This document shows positions 1 to 9,468 of a DNA stretch of 64,000 nucleotides, in pieces. The notes beneath the pieces were generated by a model, which was given only the letters and a program-made list of their open reading frames with translations, was not told where the DNA came from and did no database searches. The stretch lies in NCBI GenBank assembly GCA_964006375.1, contig OZ023269.1:60044968-60108967 (forward strand), read 5' to 3'. The stretch's first letter is position 1, and each line of letters starts with the position of its first letter. Source of the DNA: Tillus elongatus. Its lineage: Eukaryota; Arthropoda; Insecta; Coleoptera; Cleridae. The position numbers and the translations under genes were made by a program.

Positions 1-21
1 GTAAGTCTTCAGTCAAATTTT

Positions 22-843
22 ATGGATTTTTGTCTGAGCGAGCAGTGCTTAAAAGCAGATCAAGAAAAACTGAAAACTATACAGGATATGCAGCCTTCTC
101 TCAATAAACAGGAACTGCAATGTTTTCTAGGTATGTGTACTTACCTAGGTAGATTTCTGAAAAATTTGAGTGTTGAATCTGCTCATTTAAGAAAATTAAC
201 GTTGAAAAATTCTGTCTGGCAATGGTCTAGGAAAGAAAATGATGAATTTCAAAAGTTAAAAAGTAGAGTGGCAACAGTTCCTATTTTAAAATACTATGAT
301 ATCAATCAATCTGTATCCTGAGAGTGTGATTCTAGCAACGTAGGTTTAGGTGCTGTGATGTATCAAGATAGTCAAGTAGTGGCATTTGCTTCCAGAGTTT
401 TGACAAAGTCAGAGAAAAACTATGCAATGTGCGAAAAAGAGTTATTGGCTATAGTTTTTGCCTGTACCAGGCTTGATCAATATATCATAGGTAATAAAAA
501 TGGCACAGTGAAGACAGGTCATAAACCCTTAATAAATATTTTCAGAAAGCCACTGTTAAATGCACCTAAGAGACTACAACTTATGTTAATGATTTTACAA
601 AGATATAGTTTGAATGTTGTGTTTATTGATGGCAAAAACAATATAGTAGCAGATTACTTATTGAGGCATAAACTTAATGAATTATATATTAATTTTAAAA
701 GTGAAGCTAGTAAGTTTAATGTCTATAAAATTATAGAATCTTTAGAGCTGACAAAATGTCTAGATATAGTAGATGATAGGTTGGAAATCATTAGACAAGA
801 AACTGAAAGATCCTGTTTGTTGAGAGTTGATAGAAATGATTAA
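22..843 (+). pseudogene. pol: Gypsy A reverse transcriptase thumb and RNase H
   Basis: One reading frame, broken by a TGA at 319-321, encodes the end of RT and the RNase H domain. The RT connection shows the FLGMCTYLGRF motif typical of Ty3/gypsy elements (residues 36-46 from position 22). RNase H begins at the stop with ECDSSNVGLGAV, which contains the first catalytic Asp. CEKELLAIVFA supplies the catalytic Glu. The usual T-D-H-K-P-L motif reads T-G-H-K-P-L here, so a catalytic Asp has become Gly. The final A-D-x-L-S-R motif reads ADYLLRH. The stop and the lost Asp make this a dead copy. Confidence 0.8.
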
Positions 844-1010
844 TAAAGGATGGCCCAGATATATGAAAGATTGTTAAGATGACACAAAAAATTATTTTAA
901 GTATGGAAATGAGTTAACAGTTCAAAAGGGTCTTATATTTAGAAATGACAGAGTTTTAATACCATTTAATTTAACTCGTGTGATTATAGAGAAGGTACAT
1001 ATAGTGGCAT

Positions 1011-1913
1011 GAAAAATACACTTAAGCTAGCTAGAAAAAATATTTTTTGGCCTGGTATGTCGGTTCAGATTCAAGATAAAGTTCAAAAGTGTCAAACTTG
1101 TCTAAAGTATTCTTCTTCACAGTCACACTTACCTATGATGTCACATTAAATACCTAGTGATCCTTGGCAGTATGTTTCAATGGACATATTTGTTACATAT
1201 CACAGTAAACAGTGTAAAATATTGGTAGTTGTAGATCAATATTCAGATTATTTTGAGTTAGCTTTTCTAAAAGATCTAACCCCTCAGTCTGTAATATAGA
1301 CACTGAAACAGACTTTTAGTAGATTTGATGTACCAGTTATATGCTGCAGTGATAATGGAATTAACTTTGTTAATGAAGAAATGAAAGAATTTTCTGAGAA
1401 ATACCAGTTCAAACATGTTACATCTTCGCCTTACCACCAACAAGGTAATGGAAAAGCCGAATCAACAGTGAAAATTGCAAAACAATTAATGAAGAAAGCA
1501 CAAGATACCAGTGAGGACTTGTGGTGGGTTTTACTCCATTGGAGGAATACGCCAAACAAAATAGGTCTAAAGTTATCAACAATGTTCTTGCAGAATTAGA
1601 AAAGAACAAAAAGTATGCTAAGCATTATTATGATAGGAAAGAAAGGAACTTACCTGAGTTACATATAGGCCAAGGCGTACAAGTGCAGTTACGTCCAGGT
1701 ACAGATAAGCTATGGGAACCAGGTGTTGTTACTGAAAAATTTAGCGATCGATCATATGAAGTGGAAACAAATTCTGCAAGATACATTAGGGATATAATTA
1801 ATCTAAAGGAAGGGAGAAAAGAGAAAATAAGTAAACAAGGTTTAATGGTGGAACAGGAGACTGAGAAACATTTTACAGAAGTTAAAAGGGAGAGTGATAT
1901 GGGGGAAAATTAG
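1011..1913 (+). pseudogene. Gypsy A integrase
   Basis: The frame reads through the end of the zinc-binding domain (KCQTCLKY supplies the C-x2-C pair) into a catalytic core with the DDE triad in SMDIF, CSDNG and GKAEST. Stops lie at 1147-1149 and 1297-1299. After WRNTPNK the frame shifts: the C-terminal domain (AKHYYDRKERNLPELHIG, then a VQVQLRPG strand) continues in a different frame from about 1565. Compared with related integrases, a short stretch between these parts seems to be missing, so a deletion of some tens of bases probably caused the shift. Inactive. Confidence 0.8.
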
Positions 1914-2024
1914 AAGAAAGTGAAATACAAGGTAATATAGTAAGAGAAGATACAGTCAAGGGTGGTAGTGTTCTGGTTTGAAGACCCAAACGAAACATTA
2001 TCCGTCCTAAAATATATGAGGACT

Positions 2025-2028
<4 letters not shown>

Positions 2029-2097
<69 letters not shown>
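2029..2097. repeat. (TA)n microsatellite
   Basis: About 34 TA units, followed by a TTATTA-rich stretch to about 2145. It sits between the integrase gene and the candidate LTR. Translations across it (repeated Tyr-Ile) are not genes. Confidence 0.95.
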
Positions 2098-2099
<2 letters not shown>

Positions 2100-2225
2100 T
2101 TATTATTTATTATTATTCTTATTATTTTATTCTTAGACATTAACAGTTTTCTGATATTGAGTTTTAATTTTATTATTGCATTATCTTAGACTTGACGCAG
2201 GTAAGATCTGTTACAACAGGGAAGA

Positions 2226-2977
2226 TGTTATATATGGTCTATTACTCATTACTCTATGAGAGCTTGTTTTGGGTGACAGCCAAGACAGGCAGATGAGTGA
2301 TATCGTCGTGATGGCCAGATAATCCCTGTGTCAGACTCGTACATGGCACATGTTATGTTAAACATTTAAGCTCAGTTATTTAACTAAAACAATGTTTACT
2401 TCTTTTAAAACAACAATAATCTCCACATAAAACAATATACATCTGTCGTTTTTGGAGATGAAATAATACGTCGTTTTTGGAGATGAAATAATACGTCGTT
2501 TTTGGAGATGAAATAATACGTTGTTTTTGGAGGTGATATAAATCTGTCATGTTTTGGAGAAGGCCATACGTCGTTTCATAAGCAACATCTGTCATTTTTG
2601 GGAGAAGGTGAATACCCCAGCTTGAATGCAACAACCGTCTTTCATGAGACATGCTGCTCCCGTAAGAAGATGCATATAAACAGTGAGGCCCCGCATCATT
2701 CTGACCTAGGCAGACTTGATTTACCACCTCAAAGGCAGAAGTCCGGACGACGTCGACCAATGGGTGAAACCAGCAGCTAAGTACTTTATCTGTATCACTT
2801 TCTCTCCAAGACATCAATAATTTGACCACAACTCATCAAAACACCTATAATTAATCATTTTATATATTTTTTATTAAATGTGGTAAATTCACTGAAAGCA
2901 GCATTATATAAACTCAATAATCTTGAATAAACCGATTTTTTTTACTGCATTCTTGATTTTCATTTGTACATTTTACA
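2226..2977 (+). repeat. Candidate 3' LTR of gypsy A
   Basis: A purine-rich stretch (ACAGGGAAGA, 2216-2225) precedes TGTTATATATGG, as a polypurine tract precedes an LTR. Further right are a TATA-like CATTATATAAAC (about 2901-2912), an AATAAA (about 2926-2931) and an ACA end near 2977. The 5' LTR is outside the window, so neither boundary can be confirmed. The region also contains the 25-bp tandem repeat at 2446-2540. Confidence 0.4.
2446..2540. repeat. 25-bp tandem repeat, 3.8 copies
   Basis: Three perfect copies of a 25-bp unit beginning TCGTTTTTGGAGATGAAATA (2446-2470, 2471-2495, 2496-2520) are followed by a degenerate fourth copy. More diverged relatives of the TTTTGGAGA core continue to about 2610. 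The array lies in the candidate LTR. Confidence 0.9.
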
Positions 2978-3831
2978 TCCTACCAAGTGTAAGTGCTAAA
3001 GCCCATGCCCTGTGTTTAATTTGTATTAAAGCTTATGCCTTTGACTGAGCAGCCAAGTTAAATTTTATCTTTCAATAACCAAATATTAATTAAGCCACAC
3101 TGGTCTAATTTTCGTTAAACTACCGCCCGAACAGTAAGGCTCCATAATTTAAGTTATACTGTGTAAGCAGTATGCTTATTTAAGTATCTATTTATATTGA
3201 GACAAAATTTTCCTACGGATAAATTTTGTCTTCAAGTTGGGGTCAGATGTAAGCAAGGTGCTTACTGCTTACCTGTTTAAGTATCTAGTTTCATAAAATT
3301 TCTCTATACATAAATGTTCAGAGAAGATGTAAAATAATTACTGGGTTGGATCTCAAAAAGTTTATGAAAAATCCGAATATGCATAATTATCTAGGCTCTG
3401 GGAATGTGGAAATTATAAACAATTTACTGCAAGAGTTGTACAGAACGGTGACTTGATACATCGTTAGTAGAGGAATGCTAGATTCGCAAGTTTAAGGTTC
3501 TACGGCCTCTGCAACGAGGCCATTTGGTTTCAACAGAGACAAAAATGCAAACTCATGATTTGGATATGGGAACGGTAGAAAAATACGTGTCTTGAGACAG
3601 TGGTCACTCAGCCGGCCTCGAGCTGGGCAGTACCCGCAGCGACGGTAATGTCAAGGGTTTCTTTTAAATAAGATCAGAGTAAATTTAGGAGTTGAGTGTA
3701 ATTTACAGGGGAGTGAGTTAGGATTCTTTAAAGAGCGGTTACCTGCGGACATGTGTGGTTGAACGGCCTGTGTGAGCGATGGTAAAGGAAGATACAGGGC
3801 TGGTTTTTATTCCCATTTAGGCGGTGAGTTC
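2978..3831. other. Unassigned AT-rich DNA
   Basis: No coding region is recognisable. A perfect hairpin lies at 3201-3230. The motif TTTAAGTATCTA occurs twice, on either side of the hairpin (near 3180 and 3278). The right edge is the insertion site of the minus-strand LINE. Confidence 0.5.
3201..3230. repeat. Perfect 10-bp inverted repeat
   Basis: GACAAAATTT at 3201-3210 is the exact reverse complement of AAATTTTGTC at 3221-3230, with a 10-base loop. No function is evident. Confidence 0.85.
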
Positions 3832-3843
3832 GTTCCATGACTT
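3832..3843. repeat. Target-site duplication of LINE 1, left
   Basis: GTTCCATGACTT matches GTTCCATAACTT at 5683-5694 in 11 of 12 positions. The two flank a minus-strand LINE whose tail abuts this copy, as expected for target-primed reverse transcription. Confidence 0.75.
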
Positions 3844-3932
3844 TTTTTTCCCTCAGGGCTCGTCCGCGGCCTTGCCGCCCCGATAGCACTGCACCCTTTG
3901 GTTGATTGTGCATACCCTTAGTCTTGCTCCAC

Positions 3933-4873
3933 TCATTCCAGAATCACTGTGCCTTGAACTAATCTGCACAGCGATTGGTAGGGTGAAGTTTTATATTGCT
4001 CTGTCTCTGGTCTAGACTGACCGTAGATCAGTTGTCTTTTGCGGTCCAGAGTTTTACACTCGTACAAGATGTGCTGGGCTGATTCTTCCCCCTCGCCGCA
4101 GAGTCTGCATGCGAGGTCCCCTTCAAACCGCCCCATTTTATGCAGGTGTTTCTTGACGGCCATGTGTCCCGTCAAGAGACCTGTTGTGTTTCTGAGCTGT
4201 CCTCTGCTAAGATTTGGCAGCTCCACAGCTCTCTTTGAACTGGGTCCGTCAATTATTGACTTCCCATGTATGAGCCCTGGACAGTCCGCCCAGTATACCT
4301 TGTGTTGGTTTCTGACCCAGGACTTAATGGCTCCCCTGGCAGTGCTCTTAGTCACGCCCAGAGCCGGTTCTGATCCCATAAATGGTTTGTTGACCCTCTC
4401 TTCGCGACACTGTCAGCTTCTTCATTGCCTTTGACCCCCGAGTGACCCGGCACCCAGATGAGGGTCACCTCATTCTGCCCAGCGAGATCGCTCGTCTCGT
4501 CTCGGCACTCACTCACCAGCCAGAAATTTACCCGTGGGCTACTTAGTGCCTTAAGGGCTGCCTGGCTGTCTGTGGCTATGAGGATCCGCTTGTTGGTGTA
4601 GCCCCTCCTCTTGTTCTCCCGCACACAGTGCAAGATGGCGTACATCTCGGCCTGAAACACCGTTGCATGGGCTCCGAGGGAAATACTATGACTTACCCTC
4701 GGTCCTTCCGAGTAAACACCTGCCTCCGTCCCACGCTCCCCGCCGGATCCGTCCGTGAACCAGACGAGCGCGTCCCGTGGTATGCCCGGCGTCTCCTCCC
4801 GCCATGCTTCGCGGTCGGGGATTTCCACTGTAAACTTCTTTTCCCTGCACATTCACAGGCTCGCGAAATCTGA
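3933..4873 (-). pseudogene. LINE 1 RNase H and zinc-knuckle tail
   Basis: The RNase H domain shows WFTDGSG (first Asp), AEMYAILHC (Glu), ATDSQAAL (Asp) and WVPGHSGVKGNEEAD (last Asp), so all four catalytic acidic residues remain. A frameshift near 4365 leads to the tail with GLLTGH, HLHKMGR and CRLCGEGEESAQHILYEC, a C-x2-C-x8-H-x4-C knuckle common in this LINE group. The protein ends at 3933. Confidence 0.8.
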
Positions 4874-5001
4874 CCTAATTTCAAGCATGGACTCCTTCAC
4901 GATCTCCTGAATTTTACAGTGGCCCCTGAAGCCTGGGTTTATCTTTAGTCTACCATTGCAGACTAGTCTGTATAGTCCTAGCCTAGCCTTCCCCATAATA
5001 A

Positions 5002-5682
5002 CTAAGTGTAGGGGGGGGGGGGGGGCAGATCCAGCAACACCTCCATGGCGGCTGTTGGGGTTGAAGACATGGCCCCCGTGATGCCCAGGCAAGCTATCCT
5101 CTGGATCTTATCTAGTTTTTGTTTGGCACTGGATTGTGTCACCTTAGGCCACCAGACCAGTGCCGCGTATGTTAAGGATGGTCTGACCACCCTTGTATAC
5201 AGCCAGTGCGCCATACTAGGTCTTAGTCCCCACGTTTTTCCATATAGCCGCCTAGTGACGGCTAAGGTCATGACAGCCTTACGCAGTATTTTTCCAATGT
5301 GACCATTCCAGGTTAGCTTAGAGTCCAATACGACCCCAAGATATTTTACCTCCCTGGCCATTGGAATGCTCCTACGGTATAGAGAGAGAGTTCTGTGGTT
5401 GTCGCACTTTCTCCTCGTAAACGACGGTTGCTTTCTCGGGGCTCACTCCGAGCCCTTGATCAACCTTCCATCCTCCCACCACTTTCAGTGCAGTCTGCAT
5501 GCGCTCCCACACTGCCTCTGTGACCTTTCCTCGGACTATGACGACAATGTCGTCCTCATAGCCCTGTACCTTATACCCCCCTCCCAAGAGCCTCCCCAGC
5601 AGGCCGTCCACGACTAGGCACCAGAGGAAGGGAGACAGAACGCTCCCCTGCGGACAACCCGCCAGCAGAGTCCCTCCCGCGA
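5002..5682 (-). pseudogene. LINE 1 reverse transcriptase, C-terminal part
   Basis: Reading leftward, the frame shows GCPQGSVLSPFLW (RT motif B) and then the catalytic box as YEDD in place of the usual Y-A-D-D. A frameshift near 5365 leads to VKYLGVVLDSKLTW and then the thumb-like LVWWPK region. A run of 15 G (C on the coding strand) at 5011-5025 coincides with another frame change, so proline codons expand there. The first 250 or so residues of a normal RT are absent because of the 5' truncation. Confidence 0.8.
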
Positions 5683-5694
5683 GTTCCATAACTT
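5683..5694. repeat. Target-site duplication of LINE 1, right
   Basis: GTTCCATAACTT pairs with 3832-3843 (one mismatch). Removing the LINE and one copy restores a continuous AT-rich sequence. Confidence 0.75.
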
Positions 5695-6697
5695 AATATT
5701 GTTTAAAGCGATTGTTTATTGAATGCCAGCTGTCTCGAGTACTGAAATAATTTTCATATAAAATTTGTATAGATATTTTTGAGCCAAGGGCTGTAAGATA
5801 TAATTAGCATAGATGATTGAGGCGTGGGGCACTAGAATATAATTATAGTGAATTGGAAATATTTTGAAATTTAGATGGCACTAGAATATAATTAGAGTGA
5901 ATTGGAAATAATTGGAAATTTAGATGTTGTTTTTATGGGGGATTTTAGTAGATGGGGAAGATTTGTGAAATTTCATAACACGAAGGATGAGATAGGGCTT
6001 GGAGCCATAAGGGTAGTTGGAAACTTAAAGGGGAGGAAATTAAATAAATTTGAATGCTATAATTAGCTAACAAGGATTTAAATATTACATGCTATGAAAT
6101 ATTATGCCGGGGGCGAAACAATGAAATTTTCGCAGATATCAGTTCTGCATAAGATCTAGTTTTATTTTGGATTAGGAAAATCTCCCCTATAATGAGGATA
6201 ACTGAACCTTAGAATTTGAGTTAATGGAGTAGAGAGTTTTAGTTTAATTTTAAATTAAGGAAACCGATGGATTAATTGATTATTTAAAATTTATTGTGCC
6301 GTTACAATGTTTATCTAAAATTTTATTTTCTGTATTAAAGTAATTTTAAAACTAGATGCTGGGTTTTATTCTTAGGATAAAAAAACTAAACCAGAGTATT
6401 TTAACAGTTTAGGAAAAAATGATTATGACATGTTTCGTCACTAGGTATACGCTAAAGCCGAATATATAGTAAAATTTTGGGGGAATTGGTCCCAAATGCT
6501 CGGTTTTAGTGTTCCAAATAAATTCAGGCAAGCCTTCCCTTGAAGGTCGTTAAACTTAGCTATTGTTTTCAAGGTAACCAGGGGTAGTTTTTGAATACAC
6601 ATTTTGCCGTTCAAGCGTTGACAATTTTAAAATGTACCTAAATAAATAATTACTTAAATTTTAATAATAATGATAATTAGAGTTTACAGTCATTTTT
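5695..6697. other. Unassigned AT-rich DNA
   Basis: No open frame of note and no protein motif seen. It contains the two-copy 49-bp repeat at 5829-5926. It is probably the same old sequence that lies left of LINE 1. Confidence 0.5.
5829..5926. repeat. 49-bp tandem duplication
   Basis: Two adjacent copies (5829-5877 and 5878-5926), each starting GCACTAGAATATAATTA, differ at only a few positions. Confidence 0.85.
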
Positions 6698-7202
6698 AAC
6701 ACTAAGTGGTGGACGTGCCGCCACCTAGTTGCGGAACCAAGTAGTATGTTGTCACGCCAGCTCCAAATAACACAAAGTGTTAAAAATAGAGACTGTATAC
6801 AACTAACTAACAATCTAGTAAATTGTTAGCCCTGGCCCATTTCTACCCTAATATGGGGACAAAGTATGTAAGGCTAGATGCATTCTCGCAACAATTAGAA
6901 CCGTAGACCGGTTTCGCTCTCATCAGAGCTCTTCAGTACTGCATACTAATTGCAGAGAAAATACACCTATAAAGTAATACGGCTATAGTAGCCAGCCTTT
7001 CAACACTAAGTGAGTGGTGGACGTGCCGCCACCTAGTTGCGGAACCACGTAGTATGTTGTCACGCCAGCTCCAGATAACACAAAAGGTTAAAAAAATAGA
7101 GACTGTATACAACTAACTAACAATTTAGTAAATTGTTAGCCCTGACCCATTTCTACCCTAATATAGGGACAAAGTATGTAAGGCTAGATGCATTCTCGCA
7201 AC
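6698..7202 (-). mobile_element. Retrozyme-like tandem repeat with hammerhead
   Basis: A unit of about 304-310 bp is present 1.65 times. Segment 6698-6890 matches 7002-7200 at roughly 93-95%, with a 4-bp insertion (AGTG) early in the second copy. The 110 bp between them carries a complete hammerhead ribozyme on the minus strand. Tandem ~300-bp units with a type I hammerhead are the hallmark of metazoan retrozymes; related ribozymes also occur in the terminal repeats of Penelope-like elements. The second copy stops at 7202 just before the ribozyme. No protein is encoded. The right edge abuts the 4.4-kb duplicated segment. Confidence 0.7.
6889..6954 (-). ncRNA. Type I hammerhead ribozyme
   Basis: On the minus strand, 5' to 3', the parts are as follows. 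The distal stem I strand is GCAAUUAG (6953-6946), then a 6-base internal loop, then the proximal stem I strand GUA (6939-6937). Core box CUGAAGA (6936-6930) fits CUGANGA. Stem II is GCUC, loop UGAUGA, GAGC (6929-6916). GAAAC follows, then the minimal stem III ACC/GGU. The cleavage triplet GUC ends at 6906. After it come UAC (pairs with GUA), a 4-base loop and CUAAUUGU (pairs with the distal strand, one G-U). All invariant core bases are present. A stem I internal loop and a closed loop II allow the tertiary contact needed for fast cleavage. The tiny stem III is typical of forms that work as dimers. Confidence 0.8.
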
Positions 7203-8331
7203 TAGTTCAATTATATAGGTCAAAAAGGGAATGTTGTCTTTAAAAGCGGACTCTGTTGTTTCAGGATAATGGGAACATGCAATTTATAGATATAAAGAAA
7301 GCACACACATAAATATTTGATATAAAAATAGATGCACTGTATTCTTTGGAGTATGCTTGCAGTAATTAGAAACGGGTTGGCACAATTTTAAGCGCTATAA
7401 ATTTGTGCAGATTGGAACCTGTGATGAGCACTAATAAGTACAATTTGGAGAACCCAATTCATCACAACACAGTTGTGTACCTGACGATCGCTTCGCTGAC
7501 GAAATCAGCTTCACCATTACTGGATAAAAATTGATGTACCTGTTTATTCACATAAGTAATTAAAAGTCAGGCATCGGACGTTGAATAAAAAAGTCAATAT
7601 GCTATGTCTGTTCGTACAAGTAAGTAATAGGTAGGCTTTGCCACGCTGGTAGGCTAGTGTTATTATCGTTTAATTGAATTTGATATACTTGTTCATGCAA
7701 GGAATCAAAATCATACTTGTGTCGTTTAATTAAAAGAAAAATATATTCTTATCGCTAACGACAAAATGTGAAATTTTTCAGCATTCGGGCGCCTGTGGAA
7801 ATTATATAAATTAGTTATTTTTACTGTCGGCGAACTTAATGATGGGCCGGTGGAATGCTTCATAAAATAAATATTTGCCACTATATTTGTAAGTCTATTT
7901 TAACGGGTAGCTTGAAATTATCCTTGATACTATGCTTCATGAAATGAATATTAGCCACTATATTTTGTAAATACATTTTGACAGATAAATTGAACTTTTT
8001 TCACTCATGCACTAGTTATCTCATGTTGATTATGTAGAAAATTGTAATTGGTAATGAGAGTAAGTACCTTTGCAGGACATGAAGTAATTTTCTGTGTAAG
8101 TTCTTAGAATATTTCGTTAAATATTATGCAAATGTTGTTGGTCTAACTGAAAATAAAAAGTCCATAGGGAAACTTTGTACAAGTGGGAGCGTGCAGAATG
8201 CACGGGAATATAGGCCTAATATCATCATAAAGCGTGGCTATGCATAACGTATGTTATATTGAGCGCAGGAGGCACCTCGCCATAATTTGACCAACCTCAG
8301 CGTCGCGTAAACAAGGAAGGGGTGTCTGAGT

Positions 8332-8370
8332 TATATAAAAGCAAGCGTGTTTCGTATGAAAGTCAGACGG
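8332..8370 (+). promoter_or_regulatory. TATA-box promoter, copy 1
   Basis: TATATAAAA (8332-8340) is followed 33 bases later by GTCAGACGG, whose TCAG (8363-8366) fits an insect initiator. The same pair at the same spacing is kept in copy 2. It would drive a transcript through the 135-bp array to the start codon at 9469. Confidence 0.5.
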
Positions 8371-8399
8371 AGTCTCCCAGCCTTATCTCGCCTCAAATT

Positions 8400-9405
8400 T
8401 CTCATCAGGAATTCATTGCCGACTGCGTCTCGTTACTTCTGCTAATTACCAGACACATACTTTTTATTCTAATTACCCTGCCCTTGTGGACGAGCGTTCG
8501 CTGTTTGAGAGACCCCACGTCTGTCTTACGACTCTTGGAGCTTGAGCATCGTCTCGCAAATCCATAAGTAAGCACTCATTACCGCCCACATACATTATTT
8601 ATTCTAATTGCCCTGCCCTTGTGAATAAGCGTACGTTGTTTGGGAGATCCCACGTCTGCCTAACGACTCGTGGAGCTTGAACATCGTCTCGCAAATTCAT
8701 AAGTAAGCACTCATTACCGGCCACATACATTATTCTAATTATTCTGCCCTTGTGAATGAGCGTTCGTTGTTCGAGAAACCCCACGCCTGTCTCACGACTC
8801 GTGGAGCTTGAGCATCGTTTCGCAAATTCACAAGTAAGCACTCATTACCGGCCACACACCGTATTTATCCTAATGACCCTGCCCTTGTGAATAAGCGTTC
8901 GCTGTATGAGAGACCCCACGTCTGTCTCACGACTCGTGGAGCTTAAATGTCGTTTCGCAAGTTCATAAGCAAGCACTAATTACCGTCTACATACGTTGTT
9001 TCTTCTAATTACCCTGCCCTTGTGGACGAGCGTTCGTTGTTCGAGAGACCCCACGTCGTGTCTTACGACTCGTGGAGCTTGAACCTCGTTTCGCAACTTC
9101 ATCAGTAAGCACTCGTTACCGGCCACATATAGTACTTATCCTCATTACCCTGCCTTTGTGAACAAGCGTTCGCTGTTTGAGATATCCCACGTCTGTCTCA
9201 CGACTCGTGGAGCTTGAGTATCGTTTCGCAAATTCATAAGTGAGCACTCATTACCGGCCACATACAGTATTTATTCTAATTACCCTGCCCTTATGGACGA
9301 GCGTTCGTTGTTCGAGGGACCCCACGTCTGTCTCACGACTCGTGGAGCTTGAATATCGCTTCGCGAATTCATAAGTAAGCACCCATTACTGGTCACACTC
9401 TCTTC
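8400..9405. repeat. ~135-bp tandem repeat array, about 7 units, copy 1
   Basis: Anchors (the CCTTGTG motif) fall near 8486, 8621, 8752, 8887, 9022, 9158 and 9293, so spacing is 131-136 bp. Each unit holds CCCACGTCTGTCTCACGACT followed by CGTGGAG, in which CCACG and CGTGG can pair and CACGACTCGTG is an odd-centred palindrome. Each also has AAGTAAGC, which resembles a splice donor. If the promoter call is right, the array is in a 5' untranslated region. Confidence 0.9.
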
Positions 9406-9468
9406 ACTAAGATTAACTTCGCCCACTGGTTTACACCTTTCGGTATCCCAGCCTGCCCACGGGTAATA

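Larger units (their letters stand above)
1..2977 (+). mobile_element. Ty3/gypsy retrotransposon A, 3' part, decayed
   Basis: The window opens inside the pol gene of a Ty3/gypsy LTR retrotransposon. The order is RT thumb, RNase H and integrase, followed by a purine-rich stretch and a candidate 3' LTR. Gag, protease and the catalytic part of RT lie left of the window or are lost. In-frame stops (319-321, 1147-1149, 1297-1299) and a small deletion near 1560 show that it cannot make a polyprotein. The (TA)n tract at 2029-2097 lies between integrase and LTR. The right limit is an estimate from the LTR call; the pol identification is firm. Confidence 0.8.
3844..5682 (-). mobile_element. 5'-truncated R1/LOA/I-type LINE (LINE 1)
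   Basis: On the minus strand this non-LTR retrotransposon starts inside the RT domain and runs through RNase H and a C-terminal zinc-knuckle region to a short 3' UTR that ends in an A-rich tail (seen as T on the plus strand near 3841-3849). It lacks ORF1, the endonuclease and the first half of RT, so it is a 5'-truncated insertion. The 3' UTR (3844-3925) matches a second fragment at 30807-30891 at about 91%. RT followed by RNase H places it in the R1/LOA/I group of the Jockey supergroup; the exact clade needs a tree. Confidence 0.85.

Noticed and set aside
3728..3913. Minus-strand peptide shared with 30784-30984
   Set aside because: The shared part is the 3' untranslated tail of a LINE; outside it the two frames have nothing in common.
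8400..9405. CRISPR-like array of repeats and spacers
   Set aside because: Units are homologous along their full ~135 bp with no variable spacers, and the DNA is eukaryotic. It is a minisatellite.
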